Of a stretch of DNA of 64,000 bases, positions 1-7,870 are shown piece by piece. Under the pieces are notes generated by a model. That model did not search any database and was not told where the DNA came from. It saw only the letters and a program-made list of their open reading frames with translations. The DNA comes from Evansella vedderi (GTDB taxonomy: Bacteria; Bacillota; Bacilli; Bacillales; Salisediminibacteriaceae), in NCBI RefSeq assembly GCF_030813435.1, contig NZ_JAUSUG010000016.1:79613-143612 (forward strand), in the 5' to 3' direction. Within the stretch, counting starts at the first letter, position 1, and each line of letters starts with the position of its first letter. Made by a program: the position numbers and the translations under genes.

Positions 1-70
1 AAAATCGTTGAAAGGCGATGACGCAAAGCCATGTACCTAAGGTAAGATTACTAAGGTTGACAGGTTGCTA
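1..70 (+). ncRNA. c-di-GMP-I (GEMM) riboswitch, 5' end cut by window edge
   Basis: A hairpin capped by GAAA (ATCGTT-GAAA-GGCGAT) is followed by the highly conserved core GACGCAAAGCC. Next comes a CCTAAG ... CTAAGG segment that resembles the 11-nt tetraloop receptor, then GACAGGTTGC. This order of GAAA tetraloop, GACGCAAAGCC and receptor is typical of the class I c-di-GMP aptamer. The most 5' strand lies outside the window. An imperfect hairpin (72-87 with 96-112) follows without a clear T-tract, so whether the switch is ON or OFF cannot be read. It lies about 165 bases before a WxL surface-protein gene, which suggests that c-di-GMP controls a surface or adhesion function. Confidence 0.8.
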
Positions 71-236
71 AAGAATGAAAAGAAGTAGTTACTTTTACTT
101 CCTTTCCATTCTTACCATTTGATAGACTTAAAGTTTTATGGATATGGTAGGAATTTTTTTATGCCTTAAAAAGGATAAAGGTGAGTGGGGTATAGATTAT
201 CTCAAAAAAAATTACCTTTCGGGAGGAATAATATAC

Positions 237-794
237 ATGAAAAAATTAGTAACTGCTTTATCCATATTCGCATTATCTTTTGGTGTTTTCGCAAATGCTT
301 CATTTGCTAATGATACAACTGGGACTGCTGAAGTTACAGGAGGAACATTAAACTTAGAGGTGCCTGCATCCGTAACTTTTGCAGGATTAACATTAGATGG
401 TACAATTCAATCAACTACAGCCTATTTAGGTAACCTTAAAGTGGTTGATCCAACTGGTACTGGAAATGGATGGAATATAAATGCTATTGCATCACCACTA
501 ACAAGAACAACTGATGATCATTCGTTACCAAGTAACTCTCTTGCTATTGTTGCACCTTCTGTACAAGCAGAAGCAGGATCTTCAGATGCTACTGTTCTAA
601 CACCAGGTAGTGGTAACCTTGACAGTGCATTCGGAGTAACTGTTTTGGATGCGGAAGTAGGTCAAGGTCTTGGTACTTTTAACACAATCTTTGGTGAAAA
701 TGCTTTAACATTAACTTTAAGACCTGATACTGCATTAGCAGGTCAATACAGCACAACCATTACATGGAACCTAACTCAAGGTCCTAAACAATAA
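237..794 (+). CDS. WxL domain surface protein
   Basis: This is a secreted cell-wall-associated protein of 185 residues. It has a classic signal peptide: MKK, a hydrophobic core, then NASFA with likely cleavage near residue 24. The rest is a single WxL domain. The first W-x-L-type motif is GNGWNI near residue 79 and the C-terminal one is TWNLTQGP near residue 177. WxL domains bind peptidoglycan non-covalently in low-GC Gram-positives. The start at 237 was chosen because GGGAGG lies 10 bases upstream and the signal peptide begins there; the longer frame from 138 has no ribosome binding site. It is the first gene behind the c-di-GMP riboswitch and a terminator follows. Its ligand or adhesion target is unknown. 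Confidence 0.88.
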   Translation: MKKLVTALSIFALSFGVFANASFANDTTGTAEVTGGTLNLEVPASVTFAGLTLDGTIQSTTAYLGNLKVVDPTGTGNGWNINAIASPLTRTTDDHSLPSNSLAIVAPSVQAEAGSSDATVLTPGSGNLDSAFGVTVLDAEVGQGLGTFNTIFGENALTLTLRPDTALAGQYSTTITWNLTQGPKQ

Positions 795-809
795 TAGAGG
801 ATTCATAGG

Positions 810-841
810 AACAACCATGTTAATAGCATGGTTGTTTTTTT
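810..841 (+). terminator. Intrinsic terminator after first WxL gene
   Basis: A perfect 10-bp stem (AACAACCATG / CATGGTTGTT) with a 7-nt loop is followed by a run of T. It separates the first WxL gene from the DUF916 gene and would give the WxL mRNA a defined 3' end, with some read-through possible. Confidence 0.9.
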
Positions 842-902
842 ACGTAAATAAAATGAACTTCATTTGGGATAGACTAACAGGTGGAAGGAGTGATTATTAA
901 TA

Positions 903-1946
903 ATGCTTCATCGCTTTTTGATCTTTTTCTCATGTTTTCTTACCGTTTTTATGTTTATAAATAGTTCATTTTTAGTGAAAACCAGCGCACAAGAAATGGA
1001 TGCCCCTTTTTCTGTTGAAGCCATCTTACCTGATATGCAAATGGAAGGTGTAAGCGGCTACTATCATTTACAAGTGAACCCTGGAGATGATCAAACGGTA
1101 TTTGCTCGTATTCAGAACAAAAGGAATCATGATATTACTGTTCATGTACTTCCCTTAAACTCTTATACGGCTCCTACTGGAGGAATTTTGTATGAAGAGA
1201 GTACAGAATCGGAAAATACCAAACTCCTAGAGAACGCTACGCTTATGTCGGAATTACTGGTTGTAGAGCCCTTTATTGAACTGAGTGGAAATGAAACGGT
1301 TGAGGTTCCAATACATATTTCTGTTCCTGATACGGATGAAGGAACATTCTTAGGCGGTCTTCTATTTGCTGCTGTTGGAGAAGATACATTGGAAGAGATG
1401 GAGGATCAGGGCGAAGAAGAGGGAGATATCGGTTTCATTATCAGAAATGAAATCACCTTTACTCTTGCTGTACAACTTGATTTGCCAAATACCCCAACAC
1501 AAAATTTTGCAATGGGCGATGTAGGAATGAACATTCACCCATCGGGACCTGAAATGTACATGGAGTTTATTAACGGTGCTCAAATGATTTTACGGGGTAC
1601 ACACGGTTACTACAGAGTTGAAAATGAAAGTGGAGAAGAACTATTTGCAGGCGACTTTGAAGCCTTTACGATGGTGCCTTATTCAGAGATTCGATTTCCT
1701 GTTCCTTGGGAGCATGATGCATTAGAGCCTGGTCAGTATCATGTATTTATATCAGCGAATGTTCTGAATGAGGAGGTAACAGCAGAACGGACTTTGGAAA
1801 TAGAAGGGGAACAAGTAAGAGAATATGAAGAAATAAGAAAAGATGCTACTGAACAGACTCCTACAGGGATTCCCGTGTGGGTATGGGTCATAGGTGGAGT
1901 AGTAGTAGCTGTTTTCTTTTACTGGTTAGGTGCAAGACGAAAGTGA
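903..1946 (+). CDS. DUF916/DUF3324 WxL-associated cell-surface anchor protein
   Basis: This membrane-anchored surface protein of 347 residues has an N-terminal signal peptide (about residues 1-29), an extracellular part, and a C-terminal transmembrane helix (about 322-343) ending in GARRK. The segment from about residue 35 (FSVEAILPDMQ ... YYHLQVNPGDDQTVFARIQN) matches the DUF916 type, the WxL-protein peptidoglycan-binding domain. The second half matches DUF3324, the WxL-protein host-binding domain. Such proteins are regularly encoded next to WxL proteins and display them at the surface. GGAAGGAG precedes the ATG. Its position between two WxL genes supports a shared surface complex. Confidence 0.88.
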   Translation: MLHRFLIFFSCFLTVFMFINSSFLVKTSAQEMDAPFSVEAILPDMQMEGVSGYYHLQVNPGDDQTVFARIQNKRNHDITVHVLPLNSYTAPTGGILYEESTESENTKLLENATLMSELLVVEPFIELSGNETVEVPIHISVPDTDEGTFLGGLLFAAVGEDTLEEMEDQGEEEGDIGFIIRNEITFTLAVQLDLPNTPTQNFAMGDVGMNIHPSGPEMYMEFINGAQMILRGTHGYYRVENESGEELFAGDFEAFTMVPYSEIRFPVPWEHDALEPGQYHVFISANVLNEEVTAERTLEIEGEQVREYEEIRKDATEQTPTGIPVWVWVIGGVVVAVFFYWLGARRK

Positions 1947-2006
1947 GTTACCCAGATTACCTTATATTACCTATAAAAAATGCTTATTTTGGTAACTTAT
2001 TTCCTT

Positions 2007-2012
2007 TATAAT
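2007..2012 (+). promoter_or_regulatory. Possible -10 element (TATAAT) before second WxL gene
   Basis: A consensus TATAAT lies 27 bases before the ATG of the second WxL gene. The -35 region at the right spacing (TTATTT) is poor, so this is a weak promoter candidate. It would let the second WxL gene be expressed apart from the upstream genes. Confidence 0.4.
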
Positions 2013-2038
2013 GGTAGCATTGAGGGGAGGTGTTACCA

Positions 2039-2632
2039 ATGTTTGCATTATATAGAAAATCAACCAGAAAATACTTTGTTCTATTATTAGGAATCCTATT
2101 CACCATTATTTTTATAAATATGTCATCTGTTAAATCGTCAGAGACATCCATCCATTTTTCTGTGTCAAGTGGTACTTTGCATGTTCAGGCGTCAAAGGAA
2201 AATGTATCGTTGAAAATAAATGAGGAAGGGGATGTAGCCTATGGGGATGTTGGCAAATTAACAATTGTTGATGCTACAGGCTCAGGGGAAGGTTGGAAAT
2301 TAACCCTTAAGTCGACTCCGATAAAAAAATTAGAGAAAAACAATAGAAACAAAGACGATGGTATTAAGGGTACTTTATTTTTACTGGCTCAAAAAGCGAA
2401 TATCCAAGAGGGAGAAGGATCATCAAGCCCTCCGAAATGGGTTGGTAATCAAACCTATCCAATTAATGGAAATTTTCCAGTTAAAGTTCTATCTGCTAAT
2501 CAAGGAGAGGGAATGGGTACATATTATATTGATTTTGGAATCGATTCATTAAAGTTTCAACTCCCGGAAAATATTAACACTAATACATATTATGAAACTA
2601 CTTTGATCTGGAATGTTGTAAGTGGACCATAA
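2039..2632 (+). CDS. WxL domain surface protein (second copy)
   Basis: This secreted or surface protein of 197 residues begins with a basic stretch and a hydrophobic segment (about residues 13-30) that acts as a signal peptide or membrane anchor. It then has a WxL domain with GEGWKLTLKSTP (first motif) and LIWNVVSGP at the extreme C-terminus (second motif). It is paralogous to the 237-794 product. The ATG at 2039 follows AGGGGAGGTG closely; an in-frame GTG at 2030 lies inside that ribosome binding site and is not used. It probably binds peptidoglycan and partners with the DUF916/DUF3324 protein just upstream. A strong terminator follows. Confidence 0.85.
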   Translation: MFALYRKSTRKYFVLLLGILFTIIFINMSSVKSSETSIHFSVSSGTLHVQASKENVSLKINEEGDVAYGDVGKLTIVDATGSGEGWKLTLKSTPIKKLEKNNRNKDDGIKGTLFLLAQKANIQEGEGSSSPPKWVGNQTYPINGNFPVKVLSANQGEGMGTYYIDFGIDSLKFQLPENINTNTYYETTLIWNVVSGP

Positions 2633-2640
2633 CATATTTG

Positions 2641-2672
2641 AACTCCCCTTTATGTATGAAGGGGAGTTTTTC
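2641..2672 (+). terminator. Intrinsic terminator after second WxL gene
   Basis: Perfect inverted repeat AACTCCCCTT / AAGGGGAGTT with an 8-nt loop, followed by TTTT. It ends the WxL transcription unit just before the decayed third copy. Confidence 0.9.
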
Positions 2673-2679
2673 ATGATAA

Positions 2680-3293
2680 AAAGGAACGCCTGCGCACGCG
2701 GAATCAAATGAAGAGGAAGAATTGCCACCTGGACTTATGGAGGAAAGAGATAATCCAGAACACGCAGATGAAACAGGTACTCCTGACCATGCTCAAGGAG
2801 AAAATAATCCGCCTGGGCAAGAGGAGGTAATAGAAGATCCAGTTGAAGATCAACATCCATATTTTTTTATGGGGCCACTTGTTATTGGAAAATTTAATGC
2901 TATTGTTCTTAGTGGTGAAGTGCAGAAAACCCATGCCCAAATTGATACCTTTCCCATACAAAATGACCACATAAAAGATGGATGGCATATCACAATCAAA
3001 GCAGCACCAATGAAAATGGACACACTCTTCCACAAGGTTCGTTAATGATTAGTAAGCCAAGCCTAATTATGCAAAGTGTTGACTCCTCTCCTATTAGTGA
3101 AATAACCATTCGAGGAGGAGCCATTGACACTGATCAAGGTATCAAAATAATAAGTAGCCCTAGAGGTGGAGGAATGGGATCTTACCTTGTCCACTTTAGT
3201 TCTAATGCATTATCGTTAACTTTAGAACCACAATCAGAACTAAAGGGTACATATGTTACTACTATTGAAGTCAATCTCTCCATTGGTCCTTAA
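2680..3293 (+). pseudogene. Decayed WxL domain protein gene
   Basis: Two overlapping frames together spell a WxL protein. The first (open from 2680 to 3045) has an acidic, proline-rich N-terminal part and the first WxL motif (DGWHITIKAAP). The second frame (about 3012-3293) continues with LPQGSLMIS and ends in the second-motif-like VNLSIGP. A frameshift near 3010-3030 joins them. No start codon or signal peptide is present: stops occur at 2674-2679, immediately before residues resembling a signal-cleavage region (PAHAES). The gene has therefore lost its 5' end and its reading frame. It appears to be a third WxL paralogue degraded after duplication. Confidence 0.75.
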
Positions 3294-3486
3294 TAGGTAC
3301 TATATAGTGCCTCACAATGCTTTAAAATTAATAAATCTATTGAAATCTTTACAATAGAGTTGTAGCATACTTTCCAATGTAATTTAAATAATTCTATGCT
3401 TCATGAAAATCATACACCGTCTTTAAATTTACTTAACATCCAAATGATACGATATCCTTAACAAAATTTGGAGGGGGGGGAGTAGC

Positions 3487-4301
3487 GTGGTGGGTGTTGG
3501 GCAGTTTTTATTGATATGGATGGTACATTACTTACGAATACGAATGAGATTTCGCAAAGGAATAAGGAAGCAATTCATATGATAATTAATCAAGGGGTAA
3601 AAGTTTTTCTTGCAACTGGTAGGCAATACGATATAACGGTTCCGTACTACGAACAATTAAAGCTGAAGACACCAATGATTTGTTTAAATGGTGCAGCCTT
3701 ATATGACGGATATACTGGGAAATTAATTCAAAAAAAACCGGTAAAGATCAATCACGATCTGTTTCATCGTAAAACTGCTGAAGAGGCATGTAACGTCATT
3801 ATTCATACAGAGGCAGGTATGTATTGTAAAGAAAGATCAGAGGAGGTAATCCAATGGACTCTAGAAGGTCGAGTGCCTCCTCAATATATAGGCGACTTAC
3901 GACAGGCTAGCTATGGGGATGTATTAAAGTATAGTGTCAATACTGGAAAAGTTAGCCTCTCCTTGGCGATGCCATTTACAAAAGATGCAGATGTTATCCA
4001 CTGGGACAACGGATTTGAACTAATTGCTCGTGGTGTATCTAAATGGTCAGCGATACATACTTTAATATGTGCATATGGAATCAGAAGGGAAGAGGTTGTT
4101 ACAATAGGTGACGGTCCCAATGATATTTCGATGCTTCGTCATGCTGGTTTGGGTGTTGCCATGGGGAATGCAACTAAAAATGTTAAAGCTAATGCAGATA
4201 TGATCATTGGTCACCATGATGAAGACTCACTTGCTGTTTTCATTGAAGATTACCTCATCAATTCGTATTCAATGAATTTAGGAAAAACAGATATGAGATA
4301 G
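3487..4301 (+). pseudogene. Cof-type HAD-IIB phosphatase gene, frameshifted at its 5' end
   Basis: The main frame encodes a HAD-superfamily phosphatase of the Cof/YidA type. It has motif I FIDMDGTLL, motif II LATG near the N-terminus, and motif III/IV IGDGPNDISML near the C-terminus, followed by GVAMGNA. These enzymes hydrolyse sugar phosphates or flavin/PLP-type phosphates. The first ATG in this frame (3516) falls between the two catalytic aspartates of motif I, so a protein starting there would lack the nucleophile. Upstream, a good GGAGGG-type site precedes GTG at 3487, but that frame is shifted by one. One extra G in the GGG at 3499-3501 would restore MVGVGAVFIDMDG. It is either a true frameshift or a homopolymer sequencing error. 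Confidence 0.65.
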
Positions 4302-4533
4302 CATTTCTTAAAAACTACTAACTTCGAAGATAAACAGGGGAAAGTCCAATGAGCCTTTTGATAGATGAATAGCTTATCATATAAAATGCGGTCATTCTTC
4401 ATCAAATGATTAGTAATTTACATAATATTTACAAAACGTTAACAGAAAGTATGTATACATGGAATGCCTACTTTTCATATGATTAATTTAAATGTTCACT
4501 GTAGATTTTTTGGTTTTGGGGGAGGGATATAAA

Positions 4534-5247
4534 TTGTCACAACAAATTCTTATAGTAGATGATGAATCGTCTATTGTTACTTTACTTCAGTATAATCTTG
4601 AAAAGAGTGGATTTCAGGTAACGACTGCCATGGACGGGAAAACAGCCTTTGAAAAAGCAATAAATGGGGATTTTGATTTAATTGTACTGGATATTATGTT
4701 GCCAGAAATGGATGGATTAGAGGTTTGTAAACAACTAAGGCAGAACAAAATATTGACTCCGATTCTAATGCTGACAGCAAAAGAAGAGGAGTTTGATAAA
4801 ATAATAGGGTTAGAGTTAGGGGCAGATGATTATTTAACCAAACCGTTTAGTCCAAGAGAGGTTATTGCAAGAATTAGGGCCATTTTAAGAAGAACACATG
4901 ACCAAAAGGAAACAGTAGAAAATATAAATAAAAACCAAATTACCATTGGTGACTTAGTAATCTATCCAGAAAATCATGAAATATATCTAAAAGGAAAAAC
5001 TATCGAACTAACACAGAAAGAATATGAACTATTATTATATTTAGGGAAACATCAAGAAAAAGTTCTAACAAGAGACCAGTTGTTAAATGCTATCTGGAAT
5101 TTTGATTTTGTTGGAGATACTAGAATTGTAGATGTCCATATAAGTCATTTACGGGAAAAAATCGAAGCCAATACGAAGAAACCAGAGTACATAAAAACGA
5201 TACGTGGGTTTGGATATAAGCTAGGAGCACCAGTTACACATGAGTAG
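4534..5247 (+). CDS. OmpR/PhoP-family response regulator
   Basis: This cytoplasmic DNA-binding response regulator has 237 residues. The receiver domain (about 1-115) has the acidic pair DD at 9-10, phosphoacceptor Asp53 in LIVLDIMLPEMDG, and the conserved Lys103 in TKPF. The C-terminal winged helix (about 135-232) shows LTQKEYELLLYL and the RGFGYKL end typical of OmpR/PhoB/PhoP proteins. The TTG at 4534 was chosen because GGGGGAGGG lies just upstream and the domain begins there; the in-frame ATG at 4492 would add a hydrophobic extension. It resembles PhoP, but the cognate kinase gene that overlaps its end is truncated. The regulator is now an orphan or is phosphorylated by another kinase. Confidence 0.9.
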   Translation: MSQQILIVDDESSIVTLLQYNLEKSGFQVTTAMDGKTAFEKAINGDFDLIVLDIMLPEMDGLEVCKQLRQNKILTPILMLTAKEEEFDKIIGLELGADDYLTKPFSPREVIARIRAILRRTHDQKETVENINKNQITIGDLVIYPENHEIYLKGKTIELTQKEYELLLYLGKHQEKVLTRDQLLNAIWNFDFVGDTRIVDVHISHLREKIEANTKKPEYIKTIRGFGYKLGAPVTHE

Positions 5248-5380
5248 CTATCGAATGAAATTAATCATTTCATTAGCACTCATCGTTTTCTTTGTTCTTA
5301 CTAGTTTAGGAGTTATTTTAGGTCCTTATTCAAGTAAAGAACATTACCGAACCAAAGCCGATTCTTGGAGTAGAAGGTAG
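5240..5380 (+). pseudogene. Sensor histidine kinase remnant (N-terminal transmembrane part only)
   Basis: The ATG at 5240 overlaps the end of the response-regulator gene by 8 bases, as in phoPR-type operons. The frame encodes about 46 residues: MSSYRMK, one transmembrane helix (about residues 8-29), a short outer segment, then a stop at 5378. No dimerisation, histidine-box or ATPase sequence follows in any frame of the next 300 bases. A complete kinase would be over 400 residues, so more than 90 percent has been deleted. The sensor partner of the upstream regulator is lost. Confidence 0.75.
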
Positions 5381-5694
5381 GATTATTTTGTTAATGAAAA
5401 AAAGTAGAGAAGGAAAAAAGATAATTCTTCGCTACTGTTTAGGTTGAGAATTTTCATACAGTAGTTATAACAAACGAAGTTTATTTTACTATTTGCTGCT
5501 TTTTGATTAGTCTGTGAACTCAAATCAAAAAGTCTCTGCTTTAGAAAAATTAATTAAGTAATAGATTCGCTCGTCGCTCGCCTGATAGGAGAAACCCGCT
5601 CCTATCAGGCTTCTAAAAGAATGCGACGGCTTTGCTCATTGCTTCGATTCTTTTCAAAAAGCTCATAATCAACCTTTTTGAAAAGAATTTTTAA
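5381..5694. other. Non-coding scar region between kinase remnant and mgtE-like gene
   Basis: No coding frame with a ribosome binding site is visible here. It holds a perfect 12-bp hairpin GCCTGATAGGAG / CTCCTATCAGGC (5580-5610) and the inverted repeat listed at 5647-5688. It probably marks the deletion that removed the sensor kinase. Confidence 0.5.
5647..5692. terminator. Terminator-like inverted repeat between convergent units
   Basis: A perfect 15-bp inverted repeat (5647-5661 and 5674-5688) with a 12-nt loop is followed by a short T run on the plus strand. It sits 3 bases beyond the stop of the minus-strand mgtE-like gene. It may act on both strands, but the T-tract favours transcription arriving from the left. 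Confidence 0.55.
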
Positions 5695-6315
5695 TTACAT
5701 CATGTGTGCTAATAATACAGAAGCTAATCCGAAATAGATGAATAGACCAGTTACATCTTTGATCGTAGTAATGAATGGGTCTGATCCAGCTGCTTGGTCA
5801 AAACCTAGTTTTACAAGAATGTAAGGGATTAAGAATCCTAAAGTTGTTGCGATTGTAACAGTAAAGAAAAGAGAAAGACCAACAACTAGCCCTAATGCAA
5901 ATATCCCTTGCCATAGGTAAGCAATAATACACGCAGCAGTTCCTAGGGCAGCACCCATAGTTAAACCAACTAATACTTCTTTTCCTAAGTGTTTTTTCCA
6001 TTTATCAAATGTGATTTGACCTAATACGTAAGCTCTTGTAAAGATGGAAGAAGATTGTGTTCCTGCGTTTCCACCCATGTCCATAATTACTGGAATAAAA
6101 ATAGCTAAAATAACAATTGCTTCTAATGCTTCTTCAAAAGCTCCTACGACGGCACCTGCAAGCATACCACCGATGAGAGTAATAATTAGGAATGGTAAAC
6201 GAACTTTCCAAATTTGTAAAACAGTACCGTTTACTAGTACATCACTTTTTTGCGCTTCTTTATCTTTGTACTCCGTTAATTCTTTTACATTTAAATCTTT
6301 TTCTAATCTTGCCAT
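5695..6315 (-). CDS. MgtE-type magnesium transporter, transmembrane domain only
   Basis: This 206-residue membrane protein corresponds only to the MgtE pore domain (PF01769-like). It has five hydrophobic segments, the helix with GGNAGTQSSSIFTRA (family consensus GNxGTQ), and the C-terminal AAGSDPFITTIKDVTGLFIYF typical of MgtE. Canonical MgtE proteins, including two encoded nearby, are about 450 residues, with an N domain and paired CBS domains that close the pore when magnesium is high. Both are absent here. GAGGAGG precedes the ATG. An M-box riboswitch about 230 bases upstream supports a magnesium or related cation transport role. Whether it forms a homodimer or works with the full MgtE proteins is unknown. 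Confidence 0.88.
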   Translation of the reverse strand: MARLEKDLNVKELTEYKDKEAQKSDVLVNGTVLQIWKVRLPFLIITLIGGMLAGAVVGAFEEALEAIVILAIFIPVIMDMGGNAGTQSSSIFTRAYVLGQITFDKWKKHLGKEVLVGLTMGAALGTAACIIAYLWQGIFALGLVVGLSLFFTVTIATTLGFLIPYILVKLGFDQAAGSDPFITTIKDVTGLFIYFGLASVLLAHMM

Positions 6316-6456
6316 AATGATATCCTCCTCTGCGACATGAAATGGAAGTTATGTCACTTTTGTTTTTGATTTGTCTAAAATAATAATTTAATACGAATGA
6401 TTCGGGTTCAGGACTACTATCCAAGTCATACCACCTCCTAGAAATCAATTTTTGTT

Positions 6457-6490
6457 ATTAAAAAAACACCTTCACGAATGAAGGTGTTTG
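6457..6490 (-). terminator. M-box expression-platform terminator (mgtE-like gene)
   Basis: Read on the minus strand, a perfect 10-bp stem AACACCTTCA / TGAAGGTGTT with a 4-nt loop is followed by a run of T. It lies downstream of the M-box aptamer and before the coding region, where a magnesium-dependent terminator is expected. Confidence 0.88.
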
Positions 6491-6543
6491 TGCGCAGCAA
6501 AACAAAGTATGTATGTACACAATTGTACAATACACAACTATTT

Positions 6544-6702
6544 CCTCCATTCGTAGAGCTTTAGCACTGTATGGCATAGGACTCATTTGTCCAGCTACAT
6601 TAAGAATCACCTTAATTCGATAATTCCTGTTGACCCATTGGCGTCTTTGGACATTTTTGGGCAGCAGCATATCTCCATACAGGAGCCTCACCTAACGAGG
6701 TA
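6544..6702 (-). ncRNA. M-box (ykoK) magnesium riboswitch 1
   Basis: On the minus strand the conserved blocks appear in order: CGTTAGGTGAGGCTCC, GCTGCTGCCC, GACGCCAATGGGTCAAC, GTAGCTGG, and CAGTGCTAAAGCTC. This is the M-box aptamer. Magnesium binding compacts it and lets the downstream terminator (6457-6490) form, so the gene is expressed when magnesium is scarce. It controls the transmembrane-only MgtE. It is one of three copies within about 3.3 kb. Confidence 0.95.
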
Positions 6703-6724
6703 TTCATTTTTTTTCACAAGTTCG

Positions 6725-6753
6725 ATACTAAAGCAAAGAAAAAAATGTGTCAA
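6725..6753 (-). promoter_or_regulatory. Sigma-A promoter of M-box 1 transcript
   Basis: On the minus strand TTGACA (6748-6753) and TAGTAT (6725-6730) are spaced by 17 bases, about 25 bases before the M-box aptamer. The -35 is at consensus. Confidence 0.85.
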
Positions 6754-6856
6754 CAATAATTTTTAAAAAAGTTAAAAGCTTTTTGGTCGAAATCGCTTTC
6801 AACAAGCAGAGTTTGCTACATGGGTCGGGATCATCGTTAACGGAGTTTTAGCAATA

Positions 6857-7702
6857 ATGAAAGGAATAATTGGATGGATAGCTGGAAGTAGAGCGTTGAT
6901 CGCTGATGCAGCCCATTCCGCTTCTGATGTGCCAGGATCAATTGCCGTTTTAGCAGGATTACGAACAGCACAAAAGCCTCCAGATAAAGAACATCCCTAT
7001 GGTCACGGGAAAGCGGAAAATATTGCAACGATTGTGGTAGCGATTTTACTCATTGGCGTAGGTGTAGAAATTGCATTTTCATCTTTCAAGATTCTTTTTG
7101 GTGAAATCCCAATGGCTCCCAAAGGGGTAGCTTTAGTGGCTATCGTGATTTCTATTTTGGGAAAAGAACTGTTATTTCAATATAAAAATAGACTAGCGAA
7201 AAAAATCAATAGTTCGGCTTTGCAAGCGGAGGCTTGGCATCATCGTTCAGATGCACTATCATCTTTCGCTGCTTTGATTGGTGTACTTGGTGCCATTTTA
7301 GGTCAACACCTAAATTACCCCATATTACTTTATTTTGATCCATTAGCAGGGGTGGTAGTTTCGTTAGTAGTTATTAAAATAGGCTTTTCCCTTGGCAAGG
7401 AAGCTAGTTTAATCATGTTGGAACAAGTTCTTGATGCTGAAAAGACGAAACTATTTATTAGGACGGTTACAACGATTGATTCAGTAAAAAGAGTTGACGA
7501 GTTGTTAGCTAGGACACACGGTCATTATATCGTCGTTGATATAAAAGTAAGTGTTGATCCCACCATTAGTGTGGAGGAAGGTCATCTGATTGCAAAAGAA
7601 GTAAAAAGGTCATTACTTACAAATCATTCGGATATTAAACGAGTGTTCGTCTATATTAACCCGTATCGTATAGAGGAAGATAGGAGTAATGTTATTGATT
7701 GA
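6857..7702 (+). CDS. Cation diffusion facilitator family transporter, 5' end disrupted
   Basis: This is a CDF-family metal/proton antiporter (PF01545-like) in the inner membrane. Motifs include LIADAAHSASD (metal-site helix), HPYGHGKAE, and AWHHRSDALSS with the second metal-binding helix; a C-terminal cytoplasmic domain follows (about residues 200-270). The ATG at 6857 gives 281 residues and has no ribosome binding site. Homologous sequence continues upstream in the same frame to 6776 (RFQQAEFATWVGIIVNGVL, transmembrane helix 1), but that stretch has no start codon and a stop lies at 6773. The true start and promoter appear lost next to the divergent M-box promoter. It is probably a recently broken gene. 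Confidence 0.7.
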   Translation: MKGIIGWIAGSRALIADAAHSASDVPGSIAVLAGLRTAQKPPDKEHPYGHGKAENIATIVVAILLIGVGVEIAFSSFKILFGEIPMAPKGVALVAIVISILGKELLFQYKNRLAKKINSSALQAEAWHHRSDALSSFAALIGVLGAILGQHLNYPILLYFDPLAGVVVSLVVIKIGFSLGKEASLIMLEQVLDAEKTKLFIRTVTTIDSVKRVDELLARTHGHYIVVDIKVSVDPTISVEEGHLIAKEVKRSLLTNHSDIKRVFVYINPYRIEEDRSNVID

Positions 7703-7813
7703 TTGTTTTTTATGTTGGAAGTTATAACTTCAATTAATTTAGATAAATGAACTATTTTCACTAATTTTGTAACCTTTTTTTCAAAAAACAATATATTGTA
7801 ATTGAAAAAGTTG

Positions 7814-7843
7814 TTGACATACAAATTTTATTGATGTTAAAGT
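7814..7843 (+). promoter_or_regulatory. Sigma-A promoter of M-box 2 transcript
   Basis: TTGACA (7814-7819) and TAAAGT (7838-7843) have an 18-base spacer. The M-box aptamer begins about 27 bases downstream. Confidence 0.75.
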
Positions 7844-7870
7844 AGGCATTGTGAAATTAATTAAATAGTA

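Noticed and set aside
138..236. Longer N-terminus for the first WxL protein
   Set aside because: The ATG at 138 has no ribosome binding site, and a normal signal peptide starts at 237 behind GGGAGG.
1362..1583. Antisense frame within the DUF916/DUF3324 gene
   Set aside because: No ribosome binding site and full overlap with a well-supported gene.
3470..3482. G-run near the HAD gene as a contingency (phase-variation) tract
   Set aside because: The run lies before the start codon and changing its length would not alter the coding frame; the shift that matters is at 3499-3501.
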